NCBI RefSeq assembly: GCF_009925085.1
Contig: NZ_JAABNR010000004.1
Coordinates: forward strand, 186,001 to 250,000
From: Stagnihabitans tardus
Lineage (GTDB): Bacteria; Pseudomonadota; Alphaproteobacteria; Rhodobacterales; Rhodobacteraceae
Direction: 5' to 3'
Length of the DNA: 64,000 nucleotides
Positions 9,203 to 15,094 of the stretch are shown piece after piece. Below the pieces are notes generated by a model. The model was given only the letters and a program-made list of their open reading frames with translations. It ran no database searches and was not told the origin of the DNA. The position numbers were made by a program, and so were the translations under genes. How positions within the stretch are numbered: the first letter of the stretch is position 1; each line of letters begins with the position of its first letter.

Positions 9203-10138
9203 ATGAAGCTGAAATCCTGGGAGGGCATGCTGGCCTTCCTCTTCCTCCTGACGCTCGTCGCCAATGCCATGCTCGCGCCCGAGTTCCTGACGTTGCAGAA
9301 CCAGATCAACCTCTTCCAGCTGTCGATCGAGAAGATCATCATCGCGCTGGTCATGGCCCTGGTGATCATCAATGCCGAGATCGACCTTTCGGTCAGCTCG
9401 GTCCTGGGGCTGGCGGCCTGTGTCTTCGGCTACCTGGTCCATATCGGCGTCGCGGCGCCCCTGGCGATCCTGGCGGCGCTGGCCGTGGGTCCGGTGGCGG
9501 GGCTGATCAACGCGGTCCTGATCGCGCGGGTGGGGATACCCTCGCTGGTCGTGACTCTCGCCATGCTGATCGGCTTTCGCGGCGTGGCGCGGATCCTGGT
9601 CAAGGATCAGAGCATGGGGGATTTCCCCCAGTGGGTCACCGACCTTGGCCAAAAGGGCTTCCTCGGGCCGATCCCCTTGAGCCTCTGGCTCTTCGTGATC
9701 TTCGCCGTGGGCTTGGGGGTGCTGCTGCACCGCACGGGCTTTGGGCGGCAGGTCGTGGTGATCGGCACCAATGCCGAGGTGGCGCGGTTCTCGGGCCTGG
9801 ATGTCGCGCGGGTGAAGACAACGCTTTTCCTCATGGCCTCCAGCATGGCGGCCCTGGGCGGGGTGCTTTATGCGGCAAGGCTCGGCTCGGTGCGGGGCGA
9901 TGCCGGGGTGGGCTTCGAGCTCGACATCATCACCATGGTTCTCTTGGGCGGGGTGAGCATCTTTGGCGGCAAGGGTTCGATGGCGGGGGTAATCCTGTCG
10001 ATCCTGATCATCCTGAACCTGAGGAACGGCATGGCTTTGACCAATATCACCGGGCATATCCAGACCGGGGTCATCGGGATCCTGTTGATCGTCTCGGTCC
10101 TGGGGCCGAACCTGTGGGAAAGGCTGCGGAGGGGATGA
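9203..10138 (+). CDS. rhaQ: Rhamnose ABC transporter permease, second subunit
   Basis: This 311-aa BPD_transp_2 permease is paralogous to the preceding gene. It shows the equivalent [11 protein letters not shown] motif near residue 65 and the C-terminal [18 protein letters not shown] loop, with about 8-10 membrane segments. It starts one base after the rhaP stop, with GGAGAG just upstream. Its stop overlaps the rhaM start. It pairs with RhaP as the membrane part of the rhamnose importer. Confidence 0.9.
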   Translation: MKLKSWEGMLAFLFLLTLVANAMLAPEFLTLQNQINLFQLSIEKIIIALVMALVIINAEIDLSVSSVLGLAACVFGYLVHIGVAAPLAILAALAVGPVAGLINAVLIARVGIPSLVVTLAMLIGFRGVARILVKDQSMGDFPQWVTDLGQKGFLGPIPLSLWLFVIFAVGLGVLLHRTGFGRQVVVIGTNAEVARFSGLDVARVKTTLFLMASSMAALGGVLYAARLGSVRGDAGVGFELDIITMVLLGGVSIFGGKGSMAGVILSILIILNLRNGMALTNITGHIQTGVIGILLIVSVLGPNLWERLRRG

Positions 10139-10449
10139 TGCGCCACGCTTTCAAGATGTATCTGAACGCGGGGATGGAGGCGGAATACATTCGCCGCCAC
10201 GACGCGATCTGGCCGGAGCTGGTGGAGCTTCTGCAGGCGGTGGGGGTGTCGAATTACTCGATCCACCTCGACCGCGAGACCGGCGTGCTCTTCGGCTACC
10301 TGGAGCGGCCCGAAGGGCACCGGATGGAGGATCTGCCCTCCCATCCCGTGATGAAGAAGTGGTGGGCCCATATGGGCGACATCATGCGCACCAACCCGGA
10401 TGGCTCACCCATGGCGGTGCCGCTGGTCGAGACATTCTACATGGAGTGA
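10135..10449 (+). CDS. rhaM: L-rhamnose mutarotase
   Basis: The protein is 104 aa if the ATG at 10135 is used ([11 protein letters not shown], aligning in register with the start I remember for E. coli RhaM, which is also 104 aa). The ATG at 10138 gives 103 aa. It interconverts alpha and beta anomers of L-rhamnose so the isomerase and kinase are not limited by spontaneous mutarotation. Family marks are [10 protein letters not shown] near residue 20, NYSIHLD, KKWWAHM and a C-terminal VETFYME. It overlaps the rhaQ stop and ends the rightward operon. The R. leguminosarum counterpart is called rhaU. Confidence 0.93.
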   Translation: MMRHAFKMYLNAGMEAEYIRRHDAIWPELVELLQAVGVSNYSIHLDRETGVLFGYLERPEGHRMEDLPSHPVMKKWWAHMGDIMRTNPDGSPMAVPLVETFYME

Positions 10450-10456
10450 GCGGGGT

Positions 10457-10499
10457 CCCGGAGAAAACCCCGGCCTGAAAGGCCGTGGTTTTCTCCGGG
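10457..10499 (+). terminator. Long hairpin at the end of the rha transport operon
   Basis: Arms CCCGGAGAAAACC (10457-10469) and GGTTTTCTCCGGG (10487-10499) pair perfectly and enclose an inner CGGCC-TGAAA-GGCCG stem. It sits 7 nt after the rhaM stop, between the convergent rhaM and rhaB genes. No T-tract follows, so it may act as a bidirectional barrier or RNA-stabilising end. Confidence 0.7.
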
Positions 10500-10505
10500 A
10501 GGAGG

Positions 10506-10596
10506 CCGGGGGGCTGCCGCCCCCCGGACCCCCCGCCTGGAGGGACCCGCGGGGCCCCTCCAGACCTCCCCCGGGATATTTGGGGACCCGTGAAAG
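10506..10596 (+). repeat. 3'-end composite repeat, copy a
   Basis: A GC hairpin (CCGGGGGG...CCCCCCGG, 10506-10527) is followed by a second GC-rich dyad and the tail CCGGGATATTTGGGGACC...GTGAAAG (10571-10596). It has the same organisation and orientation relative to the preceding gene as the copies near 14.5, 29.4 and 46.5 kb. The rest of the gap up to rhaB shows nothing further. Confidence 0.75.
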
Positions 10597-10689
10597 TCGA
10601 GCACAAAAAAACGGCGCGTCAGCGCCGCTCCCTCCGGCAAGACGGAGAGGGCGCTTGCGCCCTTGACGGATTGCCGGACAGCCCTCCTG

Positions 10690-12021
10690 TCAGGTTTGGG
10701 ACCAGAGCTCTGCCACTTGTGCGCGCCAGTCCTCGACCACCGGCACAAGCGCCGGATCGGGCAGGATCTGTGCGCGCTCGGAGCGGGCGGCGAGGATCGG
10801 ACCCGCCAGCAGCGCCGCGCCAAGACCCGTGCCCGCGCTTTGGCCCGCCGCGATCACCGGGCGGCCTGTCGCCGTGGCCAGCATGCGGGCGAAGTCGAGG
10901 TTCGCCCCGAAGGGCCCCTCGACATGGATCGGCCCCTCGGCCCCGATCAGCCCCAGGCATTCCGCCGTCATCAGACCGGCATACCAGCTGGCAGACCTTG
11001 TGCGGTCCTCCGGGCTTTGCGAGGGCAGCGCGCCCTGCAACAGACCGGGGAAGGGCCCGCATTCCGGATGGCGCGAGGGCAGGGGCACCGGCACCGCCCC
11101 CTTGGCGCCCGCCACGACCTGGCCCCCGGTCATCTCCTCGAACTCCCGCCCGCCCATGTAGCGCGCGGTGGGGGTGGGCTCTCCCTTGGCATTCACGTTG
11201 ATCAGCACATCGCGCCTTTGGTCCAAGGCCACCCTTTGCCCTCCCAGCGCCATGCAGATCATCCAGGTCCCCGAGGAGACCACCGCACAGGGCCCCGCCT
11301 CGGCCAGATAGGGCAGAAGCGAGGCGTTGGAATCATGCAGGCCGAAATGCACCGGAAGACCGGGGCGCAGGCCCCAGGCTGCCGCCAGGTCATCGCGGAG
11401 CGCCGCATGGTCCGAGGCTGGGCGCAGTTCGGGGAAAAGCCCCTCCCAGCGTCCGCGCACCAGGGAGGAGAAACGTCCCTCCCAGGGGCTCCAAAGGTCA
11501 GTGTGACAGCCCAGGGATGTGGCCTCGGACGCCGCGACACCGGTCAGGCGCATGGCCCAGTATTGGGGATACATCAGGCAATGCACGGCGCGGGCGAAGG
11601 CCTGCGGATGGTGCCGTTCCAGCCAGTGAATCTGCGCGCCAAGGTTCAGGCCCAGGGGCAGGCGCGGCGAGCCCGTCTCGGCGAAACCGGGGCGGAGCGC
11701 AGCGTAATCGGCGTCCTCGCCGGGGTCCGGGAATTCGTAGTCGAGCACCGGCAGCACCAGCGCTCCGGCGCCATCGACCAGCGCCGCCGCCGCGCCATGG
11801 GTGGTGATGGAAATGGCATCGACCGGGCCCTCTGCGGCCAGGGCCTTGAGGCTGGCCGCGAAAAAGCCCCAGAGCGCCTCGGTGTCGTAATGCGGATAGG
11901 GGGGCGCGGGGCGCACGAGGTTCGGGGTCTTGAAGACCCGGGTTTCCTCGCCGGTGGCGAGGTCGACCCGCAGCACCTTGGCATTCGTCTTGCCGATGTC
12001 CAGAACCGCGATATGGCGCAT
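10690..12021 (-). CDS. rhaB: L-rhamnulokinase / FGGY-family carbohydrate kinase
   Basis: This 443-aa FGGY kinase has the ATP-binding start AVLDIGKTNAK and a central FGLHDSNASLLPYL ... VVSSGTWMI motif, where the Asp is the likely catalytic base. A C-terminal VEGPFGANLDFARMLATATG resembles the family's second signature. It phosphorylates L-rhamnulose to rhamnulose-1-phosphate for RhaD. In R. leguminosarum the equivalent kinase (RhaK) is also required for transporter activity and lies in the transport operon. Here it is convergent to that operon and has its own promoter, so its control may differ. The start ATG is preceded by a GGGGGGAAAG ribosome site. Confidence 0.9.
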   Translation of the reverse strand: MRHIAVLDIGKTNAKVLRVDLATGEETRVFKTPNLVRPAPPYPHYDTEALWGFFAASLKALAAEGPVDAISITTHGAAAALVDGAGALVLPVLDYEFPDPGEDADYAALRPGFAETGSPRLPLGLNLGAQIHWLERHHPQAFARAVHCLMYPQYWAMRLTGVAASEATSLGCHTDLWSPWEGRFSSLVRGRWEGLFPELRPASDHAALRDDLAAAWGLRPGLPVHFGLHDSNASLLPYLAEAGPCAVVSSGTWMICMALGGQRVALDQRRDVLINVNAKGEPTPTARYMGGREFEEMTGGQVVAGAKGAVPVPLPSRHPECGPFPGLLQGALPSQSPEDRTRSASWYAGLMTAECLGLIGAEGPIHVEGPFGANLDFARMLATATGRPVIAAGQSAGTGLGAALLAGPILAARSERAQILPDPALVPVVEDWRAQVAELWSQT

Positions 12022-12046
12022 CTTTCCCCCCGTTTTCCCTTGCCCG

Positions 12047-12074
12047 AGAATAGCGGAAGCTGCTGGAGTCCCAA
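12047..12074 (-). promoter_or_regulatory. Candidate rhaB promoter
   Basis: Read on the minus strand: TTGGGA (-35), 16 bp, TATTCT (-10), about 25 bp before the rhaB start. It is a reasonable but not perfect sigma-70 match. No dyad like the rhaD/rhaR one is visible here. Confidence 0.45.
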
Positions 12075-12305
12075 GGGAAAAGCGATGGGGTGGCCGAGAA
12101 TCCGGTGGGTGTGGGCGGGCCTTGGCCCCATGGAGGATGCGGCGGGATCGGCCCGCGCCGCCGATTGCCCGAAAGCGCTGATCCAGCGGAGCGCCTTGGC
12201 AGGCGCAAGACTCTTGCGAAGACGAAAATGGGCGCGTGGCCCAGCGAAAGGGCCCGTGGCAAAGCGAAAGGGCGCACGCAAAGCGAAACGGCGCGCGGCA
12301 AAGCG

Positions 12306-12331
12306 AAAGGGCGCCCTGGGGGCGTCCTTTT
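12306..12331. terminator. Hairpin at the 3' end of tRNA-Gly copy 1
   Basis: AAAGGGCGCC-CTGGG-GGCGTCCTTT, with one mismatch in a 10-bp stem, lies directly downstream of the minus-strand tRNA. The minus-strand T run is only three bases, so it may work in both directions. Confidence 0.65.
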
Positions 12332-12334
12332 CAC

Positions 12335-12409
12335 TGGAGCGGGCGAAGGGATTCGAACCCTCGACCCTAACCTTGGCAAGGTTATGCTCTACCCCTGAGC
12401 TACGCCCGC
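12335..12409 (-). tRNA. tRNA-Gly (anticodon GCC), copy 1
   Basis: Read on the minus strand, the acceptor stem GCGGGCG pairs with CGCCCGC, the anticodon loop is TTGCCAA with stem TAACC/GGTTA (anticodon GCC), and the T-arm contains GGTTCGAATCC. Discriminator T and CCA are encoded. It is identical to the second copy about 1.5 kb to the right. Confidence 0.96.
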
Positions 12410-12423
12410 ACTCCGTGGGGCGT

Positions 12424-12452
12424 CTAATAGTCCGGGCTTTGGGGGCGCGCAA
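12424..12452 (-). promoter_or_regulatory. Promoter of tRNA-Gly copy 1
   Basis: On the minus strand: TTGCGC - 17 bp - TATTAG, with the -10 about 15 bp before the tRNA 5' end. It lies inside the 3' end of the TetR gene, whose stop overlaps the -10. It differs from the promoter of copy 2, because the duplicated segment ends between promoter and tRNA. Confidence 0.65.
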
Positions 12453-13023
12453 GGGGGTCTTTGCGATTTTCTGCAATCAGGTGGTCGAGGCAGGCGGAAA
12501 AGCCCGGAACCCGAAGCTGGCCCCGGGTCTGCCCGACCTGGGCGCCAAAGCCCAGAAGCGCATAGCCATGGACCAGAGACCAGACGGCGGTCTCGAAAGT
12601 CTCGTCGCGCTGGGGCGCGAAGGGGGCGCAGGCCAGGCGCAAGAGGTCATAGGCCCGGGCCGAGGAGGCCAGGAGGTCGGGGTCCTCGCGGCAGACCTGG
12701 GGGTTCTGGAACATGACATGGAAGAGCCCGGCATGGCTTGCGGCGAAGTCGAGATAGCCCGCGCAGGTCGCCCGCAACCGGCTCACCGGATCGCCCGGGG
12801 CTGCGGCGATCGCACGCTCCATCGCGGTGACGAAGCGCCCGAAGGCGGCGGCGGCGATGGCGGTCAGGAGGCCGGGGAGGCCGTCGAAGTGATGCGCCGG
12901 GGCGGCATGGCTGACCCCGGCCAGGGCAGCCGTCTTGCGCAGGCTCATGCCTGCCATGCCGTCTTGTTCCAAAAGCACGATCCCGGCCTCGATCAGCCTT
13001 TCGCGCAGCGAGAGTTCATCCAT
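12424..13023 (-). CDS. TetR/AcrR-family transcriptional regulator
   Basis: This ~199-aa protein (204 aa if an upstream ATG at 13038 is used) has an N-terminal TetR HTH: LIEAGIVLLEQDGMAGMSLR, then KTAALAGVSHAAPAHHFDG. The C-terminal ligand domain contains SHAGLFHVMFQNP and WSLVHGYALLGFG, resembling the TetR 'WHG' C-terminal class. It is divergent from a DUF2306 membrane protein, with two matching palindromes between them, so autoregulation and control of the neighbour are likely. The ligand is unknown. The gene pair is bracketed by the tRNA-Gly direct repeats. Confidence 0.88.
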   Translation of the reverse strand: MDELSLRERLIEAGIVLLEQDGMAGMSLRKTAALAGVSHAAPAHHFDGLPGLLTAIAAAAFGRFVTAMERAIAAAPGDPVSRLRATCAGYLDFAASHAGLFHVMFQNPQVCREDPDLLASSARAYDLLRLACAPFAPQRDETFETAVWSLVHGYALLGFGAQVGQTRGQLRVPGFSACLDHLIAENRKDPLARPQSPDY

Positions 13024-13043
13024 GACCTTTCTTCGCAAAGCCG

Positions 13044-13058
13044 CTTGACAGTGTCAAG
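13044..13058. promoter_or_regulatory. TetR operator 1
   Basis: CTTGACAGTGTCAAG is a perfect 7-1-7 palindrome 20 bp upstream of the TetR start. It contains TTGACA and may overlap a -35 element. Confidence 0.75.
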
Positions 13059-13080
13059 CGAGTGCCGCAGAAAGGGCTGG

Positions 13081-13095
13081 CTTTACACTGTCAAG
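13081..13095. promoter_or_regulatory. TetR operator 2
   Basis: CTTTACACTGTCAAG differs from operator 1 at two of 15 positions. It lies 37 bp further on (centre to centre) and immediately upstream of the DUF2306 ribosome site (AAGGAG). Confidence 0.75.
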
Positions 13096-13104
13096 GAGTC
13101 TTCC

Positions 13105-13674
13105 ATGTCTCGTCCGGTTTTCTGGGCGCTCTCTTTGCCTGCGCTTTTGGTGGCGCTGGTCTCGTGGCGCGTCTTCTTTCTGCCCATGGATTTGGTGATG
13201 CCGGAGATGGGCGCATATCTTCGCGATGTGCCTTTGGGGGTCTGGGGCCATGTGATCTTTGCGCCCATCGCCTTGGCCCTGGTGCCCCTGCAACTGCGGC
13301 GGGCGAAGGGCGCGCTGCACCGCTGGGCCGGGCGGGCCTATGGGGTCTCGGTTCTGGTGGCGGGGATCGCCGCGCTGAGCCTTCTGCCGGTCTCGGTGGC
13401 CTCGGACCTTGCGCGGTGGGGCTTTGGGGTGCTCGCCGTGCTGTGGATCGCGACGACGGCGCTTGGGATCGCGGCGGCGCGGCGGGGGGATTTCGCGGCG
13501 CACCGGGTCTGGATGCTGCGCTCCGTCGCGCTGACCTTTGCCGCGGTCAGCCTGCGGGTCATCATGGCGCCGCTGATGGCCCTGGGCTGGACTGTGGCGG
13601 AGACCTACCAGGTCACGGCCTGGGGGTCATGGCTCTTGACCCTGGCGGTGGTGGAGATCGCCCGGAAGCGCTGA
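13105..13674 (+). CDS. DUF2306-type integral membrane protein
   Basis: This 189-aa protein has about five membrane segments (near residues 5-22, 45-62, 76-98, 103-123 and 140-185). The central HRWAGRAYGVSVL and FAAHRVWMLRSVALTFAAVSLRV stretches carry the conserved His/Arg residues of DUF2306 (PF10067-like) proteins, which have no established function. The ATG follows AAGGAG. It is probably repressed by the divergent TetR protein through two operators. The last codons and stop lie inside the direct repeat that also surrounds the tRNA, so the repeat boundary cuts into the coding end. Confidence 0.8.
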   Translation: MSRPVFWALSLPALLVALVSWRVFFLPMDLVMPEMGAYLRDVPLGVWGHVIFAPIALALVPLQLRRAKGALHRWAGRAYGVSVLVAGIAALSLLPVSVASDLARWGFGVLAVLWIATTALGIAAARRGDFAAHRVWMLRSVALTFAAVSLRVIMAPLMALGWTVAETYQVTAWGSWLLTLAVVEIARKR

Positions 13675-13796
13675 TCCAGCGGAGCGCCTTACGGCGCAAG
13701 ACTCTTGCGAAGAGGAAAAGGGCGCCCGGCACTGCGAAGGGGCGCGTGGCAAAGCGAAAGGGCGCACGAGAACGCGAAAGGGCGCACAAGAATGCG

Positions 13797-13822
13797 AAAG
13801 GGCGCCCTGGGGCGCCCTTTTT
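13797..13822. terminator. Terminator between DUF2306 gene and tRNA-Gly copy 2
   Basis: AAAGGGCGCC-CTGG-GGCGCCCTTTTT is a perfect 10-bp stem with five Ts on the plus strand and three on the minus strand. It is a canonical intrinsic terminator for the DUF2306 gene, and it also abuts the tRNA 3' end. Confidence 0.85.
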
Positions 13823-13825
13823 CAC

Positions 13826-13900
13826 TGGAGCGGGCGAAGGGATTCGAACCCTCGACCCTAACCTTGGCAAGGTTATGCTCTACCCCTGAGCTACGCCCGC
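13826..13900 (-). tRNA. tRNA-Gly (anticodon GCC), copy 2
   Basis: Its sequence is identical to copy 1: 7-bp acceptor stem, anticodon GCC in loop TTGCCAA, T-loop GGTTCGAATCC, and encoded CCA. Confidence 0.96.
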
Positions 13901-13914
13901 ACTCCGTGGAGGGG

Positions 13915-13943
13915 GATTTACGGAATGGGTCGCGTGGCTGCAA
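13915..13943 (-). promoter_or_regulatory. Promoter of tRNA-Gly copy 2
   Basis: On the minus strand: TTGCAG - 17 bp - TAAATC, about 15 bp before the tRNA. The sequence is unrelated to the copy 1 promoter. The rest of the gap to the EF-hand gene (13944-14200) holds a small GAAGG-TCAAGT-CCTTC dyad near 14144-14159 and no gene that I can support. Confidence 0.6.
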
Positions 13944-14200
13944 GGGGGAAAACGAAGTTTCTGCGAAAATTTGGCTGTGCGCCTGGGCTTGGGGGCCGCG
14001 CGGTTTCGACCATCGAGGGGCAAACCGTCCTTCCAACGCCTTTCGCTGCGCTGCGTCAATGGCCTTTGCAGGTGCAGTAAAATCGCTGTGAGCCAAAGCG
14101 TTATCATCTGGATTTCCGTATCGCAGTCAGTAGGTTGCGCGGCGAAGGTCAAGTCCTTCGACAGAGGCCGATCCGGCCCTGGAATATCTGGAGAATAAAG

Positions 14201-14434
14201 ATGAAGCACACCGTTCTTGCCGCCGCTCTCGTGGCTCTGACCTCGGTCGCCTCCCTGGCCGCCACCGAAATCAAGGATGCCGATGGCAATGGCACCTTCT
14301 CGATGGAAGAGCTGAAAGCCGCTTTCCCGGACCTGACGGAAGAGGCCTTCAAGGGCGCTGACACCAATGCCGATGGCCAGATCTCGGCCGACGAGCTGAA
14401 GGCTGCGCAAGAAGCCGGCACCATTCCGGCATGA
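14201..14434 (+). CDS. Small secreted EF-hand calcium-binding protein
   Basis: This 77-aa protein has a signal peptide (MKHTVLAAALVALTSVASLA, cleavage near LAA-TE). Two EF-hand loops follow: DADGNGTFSMEE (about residues 25-36) and DTNADGQISADE (about 52-63), each with the Asp/Asn ligands and the final Glu. It probably binds Ca2+ in the periplasm; the partner is unknown. The ATG follows CTGGAGAATAAAG, which is why longer upstream starts are rejected. It stands alone between a tRNA and a strong terminator. Confidence 0.9.
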   Translation: MKHTVLAAALVALTSVASLAATEIKDADGNGTFSMEELKAAFPDLTEEAFKGADTNADGQISADELKAAQEAGTIPA

Positions 14435-14482
14435 TCGGGCCCCGCCTGATCCAGGTTCGCCCGTTCGGGCAGCCATGATGGG

Positions 14483-14514
14483 AAGGCCGCCAGGAGCGAT
14501 CCTGGCGGCCTTTT
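14483..14514 (+). terminator. Intrinsic terminator of the EF-hand gene
   Basis: AAGGCCGCCAGGA-GCGA-TCCTGGCGGCCTT followed by TT is a perfect 13-bp stem 49 nt after the stop. Confidence 0.88.
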
Positions 14515-14527
14515 CCATGCGGAACCC

Positions 14528-14580
14528 CCGGAGGGCACTGCCCTCCGGACCTCCCGGGATATTTGGGCCAGTGTGAAAGG
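14528..14580 (+). repeat. 3'-end composite repeat, copy b
   Basis: Hairpin CCGGAGGGC-ACT-GCCCTCCGG (14528-14548), then ACCT and the tail CCCGGGATATTTGGGCCA...GTGTGAAAGG (14553-14580). It lies downstream of the EF-hand gene in the same orientation and ends just before the stop of the converging minus-strand gene. Confidence 0.78.
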
Positions 14581-14590
14581 GAAGGGGCGC

Positions 14591-15094
14591 TTACTTCCAC
14601 TCGGGCGGCAGGGGCGTCTCGGAGAAGGGCAGGCCGAGGAGCGCCTCGGCATCGGCGCCCTGGGCTTCGAAGATCACCCGGGTCGTGTATTCGCCCCAGG
14701 CCTTGCCGTCGCCCGGCCGCCAGCCCCAGTCGATCACCTGCTCGCGGCCGAAGGCGAAGGGCGCATCGGCCTTGACCTTGTCGGTATAGACGCCCTCGTT
14801 CAGCGACATGCCCGCAATTTTGCCATCGGGCAGAAGCAGGAAGGGCGAGAACCAGAAGCACTCGGACGGGTGCTCGGCATCGCCGGTCTCGACGCAGGCC
14901 TTGAGGACAGCACCCTCCTTGGCGATGCCGCGCGGGCCGATGACATGGTCCATGAAGACCGGAAGCGTCGCGAGCGCCTCCTCGGTCGCGGCCATCATGG
15001 CCGGGTCATCCGAGGCCATGGCGAAGATCTTCTCTTCGGCCTGGGCCGCAGAGGTCCAAGCCAGCAGGCTCAGCGCAATCGCAAAACGTTTCAT
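14591..15094 (-). CDS. Secreted YegJ/DUF2314-like protein
   Basis: This 167-aa protein has a clear signal peptide (MKRFAIALSLLAWTSAAQA). The mature part has FWFSPFLLLPDGKIAGMSLN followed by an FGREQVIDWGW segment, which resembles the DUF2314 (YegJ) fold; function unknown. Four cysteines do not form a known motif. The ATG overlaps the pyc stop by 4 nt (ATGA), so it is translationally coupled to pyruvate carboxylase. Whether that reflects a functional link is unclear. The family call is from memory of the motif and is moderate. Confidence 0.65.
   Translation of the reverse strand: MKRFAIALSLLAWTSAAQAEEKIFAMASDDPAMMAATEEALATLPVFMDHVIGPRGIAKEGAVLKACVETGDAEHPSECFWFSPFLLLPDGKIAGMSLNEGVYTDKVKADAPFAFGREQVIDWGWRPGDGKAWGEYTTRVIFEAQGADAEALLGLPFSETPLPPEWK

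Larger units (their letters stand above)
12164..12420. repeat. Direct repeat copy 1 carrying tRNA-Gly and ~20-bp tandem units
   Basis: This copy starts with GAT(T/C)GCCCG(A/G)AAGCGCTGA, continues with CCAGCGGAGCGCCTT and GCGCAAGACTCTTGCGAAG, then about four ~20-bp units of the form GCGCxxGGCAAAGCGAAAGG. A hairpin and the tRNA gene follow, with homology ending at GCACTCCGTGG. The same arrangement recurs at 13656-13912. Differences lie mostly in the tandem units; the tRNA itself is identical. Confidence 0.85.
13656..13912. repeat. Direct repeat copy 2 carrying tRNA-Gly and ~20-bp tandem units
   Basis: This is the counterpart of 12164-12420. It contains the DUF2306 stop codon, the CCAGCGGAGCGCCTT core, four ~20-bp units ending GCGAAAGG or similar, a terminator and the tRNA. 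A degenerate third copy of the core alone (ATCCAAAGGAGCGGCTTGCG then CCGCAAG) lies at 33492-33526. Confidence 0.85.

Noticed and set aside
12220-12320. CRISPR-like array at the tRNA-Gly repeats
   Set aside because: Units are contiguous ~20-bp degenerate repeats without spacers, and there are no cas genes.
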